7,948 bases of DNA from the NCBI GenBank assembly GCA_002422345.1, contig DIUL01000016.1, positions 1 to 7,948 of the forward strand, given 5' to 3'. This DNA comes from Acetobacteraceae bacterium UBA6159 (GTDB lineage Bacteria; Pseudomonadota; Alphaproteobacteria; Acetobacterales; Acetobacteraceae). Of this stretch, positions 5,884 through 7,948 are shown one piece after another. The notes below the pieces were generated by a model. The model ran no database searches and was not told the origin of the DNA. It was given only the letters and a program-made list of their open reading frames with translations. The position numbers and the translations under genes were made by a program. How positions within the stretch are numbered: position 1 is the stretch's first letter; each line of letters opens with the position of its first letter.

Positions 5884-6123
5884 ATGACCCCCGAAACCGA
5901 AATCTCCGTCCCCGCCATCGTGGACATCCGTGGCGTTTCCACCGATCAGCTCGCCCGCCTGGGCGTGTCCCGGATCGCCTATGTGAAGCCGGTGGAAGTG
6001 AACGGCACGCACGGGTTCTCGATCCACGCGGCGGATGGCACGCCGATGGCGCTCGCCGCCGACCGGGATATCGCGGTCGCGGCCATCCTGCGCCATGAGA
6101 TGCTGGCCGTCTCGGTCCACTGA
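5884..6123 (+). CDS. DUF1150 family protein
   Basis: A 79-residue small acidic protein matching the DUF1150 pattern: a helix with TDQLARLGVSRIAYVKPV, then HGFSIHAADGTPMALAADRD and the end AAILRHEMLAVSVH. The conserved HAADGTP and HEM..VSVH segments are the basis of the call. Its function is unknown. In alphaproteobacteria DUF1150 genes are repeatedly found next to hsp20 genes, so a role alongside the chaperone is a reasonable inference. The ATG at 5884 is chosen because GGAG lies 9 bases upstream and the protein begins MTPETEIS. An in-frame start at 5830 would add an Arg/Pro-rich stretch from the spacer. It probably shares the hsp20 transcript; the gene ends just before a terminator hairpin. 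Confidence 0.88.
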   Translation: MTPETEISVPAIVDIRGVSTDQLARLGVSRIAYVKPVEVNGTHGFSIHAADGTPMALAADRDIAVAAILRHEMLAVSVH

Positions 6124-6135
6124 GTGTTGTGATCG

Positions 6136-6160
6136 CCCCGGCGTGATACGCCGGGGTTGT
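6136..6160. terminator. Bidirectional terminator hairpin
   Basis: CCCCGGCGT (6136-6144) pairs perfectly with ACGCCGGGG (6148-6156) around a GAT loop: a 9-bp GC-rich stem. It lies 12 bases after the DUF1150 stop and directly beside the stop of the convergent EAL gene, so it can end transcripts from both sides. The following TTGT is a short and weak T-run on the plus strand. Confidence 0.75.
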
Positions 6161-7422
6161 CAGGCAAAGGCCGGATTATCCGGCCAGGCCGCGAGCCAGT
6201 AGGGCACCGCGGCGGCGGGCAGCGGGCGCGCCAGAAGGTAGCCCTGCGTGCCATCGACGCCGATCGCCCGCATCCGATGCCAGATCTCGATCGTCTCCAC
6301 ACCCTCGGCCACCACCGACATGCCGGCTTGGTGTGCGCGCGCGGTGGTGTCCCGCAGGAAGGCCAGGGTCGCGGAATCGGTCCCGGCCAGGGCGACCAGA
6401 TCCTTGTCGAATTTCAGGCTCGTGAACGGCAGTGTCAGAAGCTGGGCCAGGTCGGGGACCATCGGCGACACGTCGTCGATCGCCACGCCATAGCCCAGGG
6501 TCCGCAGCCGTTCCAGCACCGGGAGGAGGGCGGCGAAATCCTCCACCGGGCGGCTTTCCGTGAGTTCCAGGATCACCCGGCTGGCCGGGATACAAGAGGA
6601 CCGGCGCTGGCGTTCCAGCCGGTCGATCGCGGCCGGGCGCAACATCACGTCGAGCGGGAAGTTCACCGTCACCAGCAGGGATTGATCGCACAGCGCCGGA
6701 CCGGTCAGGTCGGCGAAGGCGCGTTCGGTGATCAACTCGGTCAGGCGGTCGGCGAGGCCCGCGTCCTCGATCTGCGGGACGAAGCGGTCCGGCAGGACGG
6801 TGCCCTGGTCGGGGTGGTCCAGGCGGGCCAGCGCCTCCAGCGCATAGGGCACGCGGTCGCTGACACCGACGATGGGTTGGTAGCGGGCGCTGATCATCCC
6901 GCCATCGAGCGCCGCCTTCAGTTCGGCGAGGTCGAACGGGATATCCTGTGAGCGTCTGGACCTGGGTCCCATCATCAACGCCTCCTGCACCGACCGGGAG
7001 GTCGCGCAACGGATCATGTTGAGATGGGACGATGGCGCGGGACCCCCTCCCAGCATCAGCAACTCAGTATCCGATCCTGCTGTCGCCGAGGTCAACTGCA
7101 ACAGGGTCTCGAACAGTCCCTCATCGCAATGGGGGTGCAGCAGCAGATGCGAGTAGGCCGGCAGGACGGAGGTCAGGCGGGCGAGCGCGTCGCGCGCGTT
7201 GCAGGAGTCGACGTTGCGGGCATCCATCGCCTCATGCACCGCCTGGGACCAGTTGGGGTCGCAGCAGACGAGCAGCAGGTTCAGGTGGGCGAGGGGGTCA
7301 ACGCCGTCGGCACCGCGGATGCGCCCCGGTTGGACGCCAGCCCGTTCGACGGCACGCAGACTGACCTCGGACAATTGTGTGTCCGGAAGGCAGTCCGCTT
7401 GGCTGGAGACAATGGCGTCCAT
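6160..7422 (-). CDS. EAL-domain protein, probable c-di-GMP phosphodiesterase
   Basis: A 420-residue cytoplasmic protein. Residues about 47-127 (LNLLLVCCDPNWSQAVHEAM..., LLLHPHCDEG, ELLMLGG) look like a receiver-type alpha/beta domain that lacks the acidic pair and the phospho-accepting Asp, so it is probably a pseudo-receiver. Residues about 160-420 are an EAL domain, which linearises cyclic di-GMP. The expected catalytic and metal-binding residues are present: Glu196 (ALEALARL), Asn254 (VNFP), Glu286 (LELTES), Asp316-Asp317 (AIDD), Lys337 (LKFDKDL), Glu373 (VVAEGVE) and Gln393 (TQGYLLARPL). The loop after the DD pair reads VSPMVPDL instead of the usual FGTGYSSL, which may change activity or dimer signalling. 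No GGDEF domain or membrane segment is seen. ATG 7422 (MDAIVSS) is preferred: codons upstream to TTG 7524 are AT-rich and cover a palindrome. The ribosome binding site is weak (AGG, 4 bases upstream). Confidence 0.88.
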   Translation of the reverse strand: MDAIVSSQADCLPDTQLSEVSLRAVERAGVQPGRIRGADGVDPLAHLNLLLVCCDPNWSQAVHEAMDARNVDSCNARDALARLTSVLPAYSHLLLHPHCDEGLFETLLQLTSATAGSDTELLMLGGGPAPSSHLNMIRCATSRSVQEALMMGPRSRRSQDIPFDLAELKAALDGGMISARYQPIVGVSDRVPYALEALARLDHPDQGTVLPDRFVPQIEDAGLADRLTELITERAFADLTGPALCDQSLLVTVNFPLDVMLRPAAIDRLERQRRSSCIPASRVILELTESRPVEDFAALLPVLERLRTLGYGVAIDDVSPMVPDLAQLLTLPFTSLKFDKDLVALAGTDSATLAFLRDTTARAHQAGMSVVAEGVETIEIWHRMRAIGVDGTQGYLLARPLPAAAVPYWLAAWPDNPAFA

Positions 7423-7480
7423 GCGACCTAGTCTAGCAATGCCAACGCTAAACCGCGAGGCATTTCCAAAAATTTGACCG

Positions 7481-7524
7481 TTGCCGGCCGAAATGGATCG
7501 TAACATAATCCTTTCAGCCGGCAA
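7481..7524. repeat. 44-base interrupted palindrome upstream of the EAL gene
   Basis: TTGCCGGC (7481-7488) is exactly complementary to GCCGGCAA (7517-7524). After one mismatch (G-U in minus-strand RNA), GAAA (7490-7493) pairs with TTTC (7512-7515). Then, past a single bulged base, GGAT (7495-7498) pairs with ATCC (7508-7511) around a 9-base loop. It lies between the enoyl-CoA hydratase stop and the EAL start on the same strand. In minus-strand RNA a UUUUU run comes about 8 bases after the stem. It could be a non-canonical terminator, a leader structure for the EAL gene, or an operator for a dimeric regulator. Confidence 0.6.
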
Positions 7525-7573
7525 TCCGCAAAATATCGGAAATGTTTCGTTAATCGAGACTACGAAGCGTGAC

Positions 7574-7948
7574 TCAGTCCAGCTTGAAGGCGGGTTTCCG
7601 CTTCTCGACGAAGGCGGCCATGCCTTCCACCTGGTCGGGCGTGCCGAACAGCGACAGGAACAGTTGCCGTTCGTGACGGACGCCTTCGACCAATGTCATC
7701 TCGAACGACCGGTTGACCGAGGCCTTGGCGAACTGCACCGCCACGGGCGAGAGGGTGGCGATCTGGGCCGCGATCTTCATCGCTTCTTCCAGCATTGTCG
7801 CAGCGGGGAACACGCGGGATACGAGGTTGGCGCGTTCGGCCTCGGCCGCGTCCATCACCCGCGCGGTCAGGACCATGTCCATCGCCTTGGACTTGCCGAC
7901 GGCGCGGGTCAGGCGCTGGGTGCCGCCGGCGCCGGGGATGATGCCGAG
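7574..7948 (-). CDS. Enoyl-CoA hydratase, C-terminal part (cut by window edge)
   Basis: The last 124 residues of a crotonase-family enzyme; the frame stays open to the window edge, so the start and N-terminal half lie outside. Enoyl-CoA hydratase adds water to trans-2-enoyl-CoA in fatty-acid beta-oxidation. The piece opens LGIIPGAGGTQRLTRAVGKS, followed by AMDMVLTARVMDAAEAERANLVSRVFP and the end GMAAFVEKRKPAFKLD. It closely parallels the mitochondrial short-chain hydratase (ECHS1) as I remember it. The two catalytic glutamates of the family lie just upstream of LGIIPGAGG and are therefore not in view, so hydratase activity rather than another crotonase reaction is inferred from overall similarity. 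An internal ATG at 7882 is not the start. The 151 bases to the EAL gene hold the palindrome at 7481-7524 and otherwise AT-rich DNA. Confidence 0.92.
   Translation of the reverse strand, partial: LGIIPGAGGTQRLTRAVGKSKAMDMVLTARVMDAAEAERANLVSRVFPAATMLEEAMKIAAQIATLSPVAVQFAKASVNRSFEMTLVEGVRHERQLFLSLFGTPDQVEGMAAFVEKRKPAFKLD

Noticed and set aside
7423..7524. N-terminal extension of the EAL protein from TTG 7524 or ATG 7506
   Set aside because: Codons here are AT-rich and unlike the rest of the gene, and the segment covers the 44-base palindrome. The AAAGGA before ATG 7506 is only 2 bases away and would be buried in the stem.
7525..7573. Short inverted repeat TTCGT/ACGAA just after the enoyl-CoA hydratase stop (minus strand)
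   Set aside because: Only 5 bp with an 11-base spacer; too weak to call a terminator.

Overview
The window looks like chromosomal DNA of a GC-rich alphaproteobacterium, probably Rhodospirillales/Acetobacteraceae-like. This rests on the tight def-fmt-truA order, a small heat-shock protein gene followed by a DUF1150 gene (a pairing known from alphaproteobacteria), and overall base composition. The taxonomy is inferred from gene content only.

Layout. (1) Positions 37-669 (+): an unrecognised gene of clearly lower GC than the rest, with a helical C-terminal half and an Asn/Gly-rich linker, probably acquired. (2) 682-2019 (-): a small VOC-superfamily (glyoxalase-fold) protein followed by a luciferase-like flavin-dependent oxidoreductase; a REP-like GC hairpin lies between them. 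(3) 2096-2907 (-): a probable type II toxin-antitoxin pair, a UPF0175-like antitoxin overlapping a DUF3368-like PIN-domain toxin by 4 bases. (4) 2969-5190 (-): def, fmt and truA, separated by 2-3 bases; they cover N-formylation of initiator Met-tRNA, removal of the formyl group, and tRNA pseudouridylation. (5) 5191-5345: divergent control region. (6) 5346-6123 (+): hsp20 and a DUF1150 gene, ending in a hairpin shared with the convergent neighbour. (7) 6160-7422 (-): an EAL-domain protein, probably a cyclic-di-GMP phosphodiesterase, with a degenerate receiver-like N-terminus. (8) 7574-7948 (-): the C-terminal half of an enoyl-CoA hydratase that continues past the window edge.

The most interesting non-coding signal is in the 5' leader of hsp20 (5296-5340). 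Two successive hairpins are visible. The second pairs the whole AGGAGG ribosome binding site with an upstream CCUCGCU that leaves one G bulged. This is the hallmark UYGCU arrangement of a ROSE-type RNA thermometer, and it also argues that hsp20 starts at the TTG at 5346. A second strong structure is a 44-base interrupted palindrome at 7481-7524 between the enoyl-CoA hydratase gene and the EAL gene. No tRNA, rRNA, CRISPR array or insertion sequence was seen.
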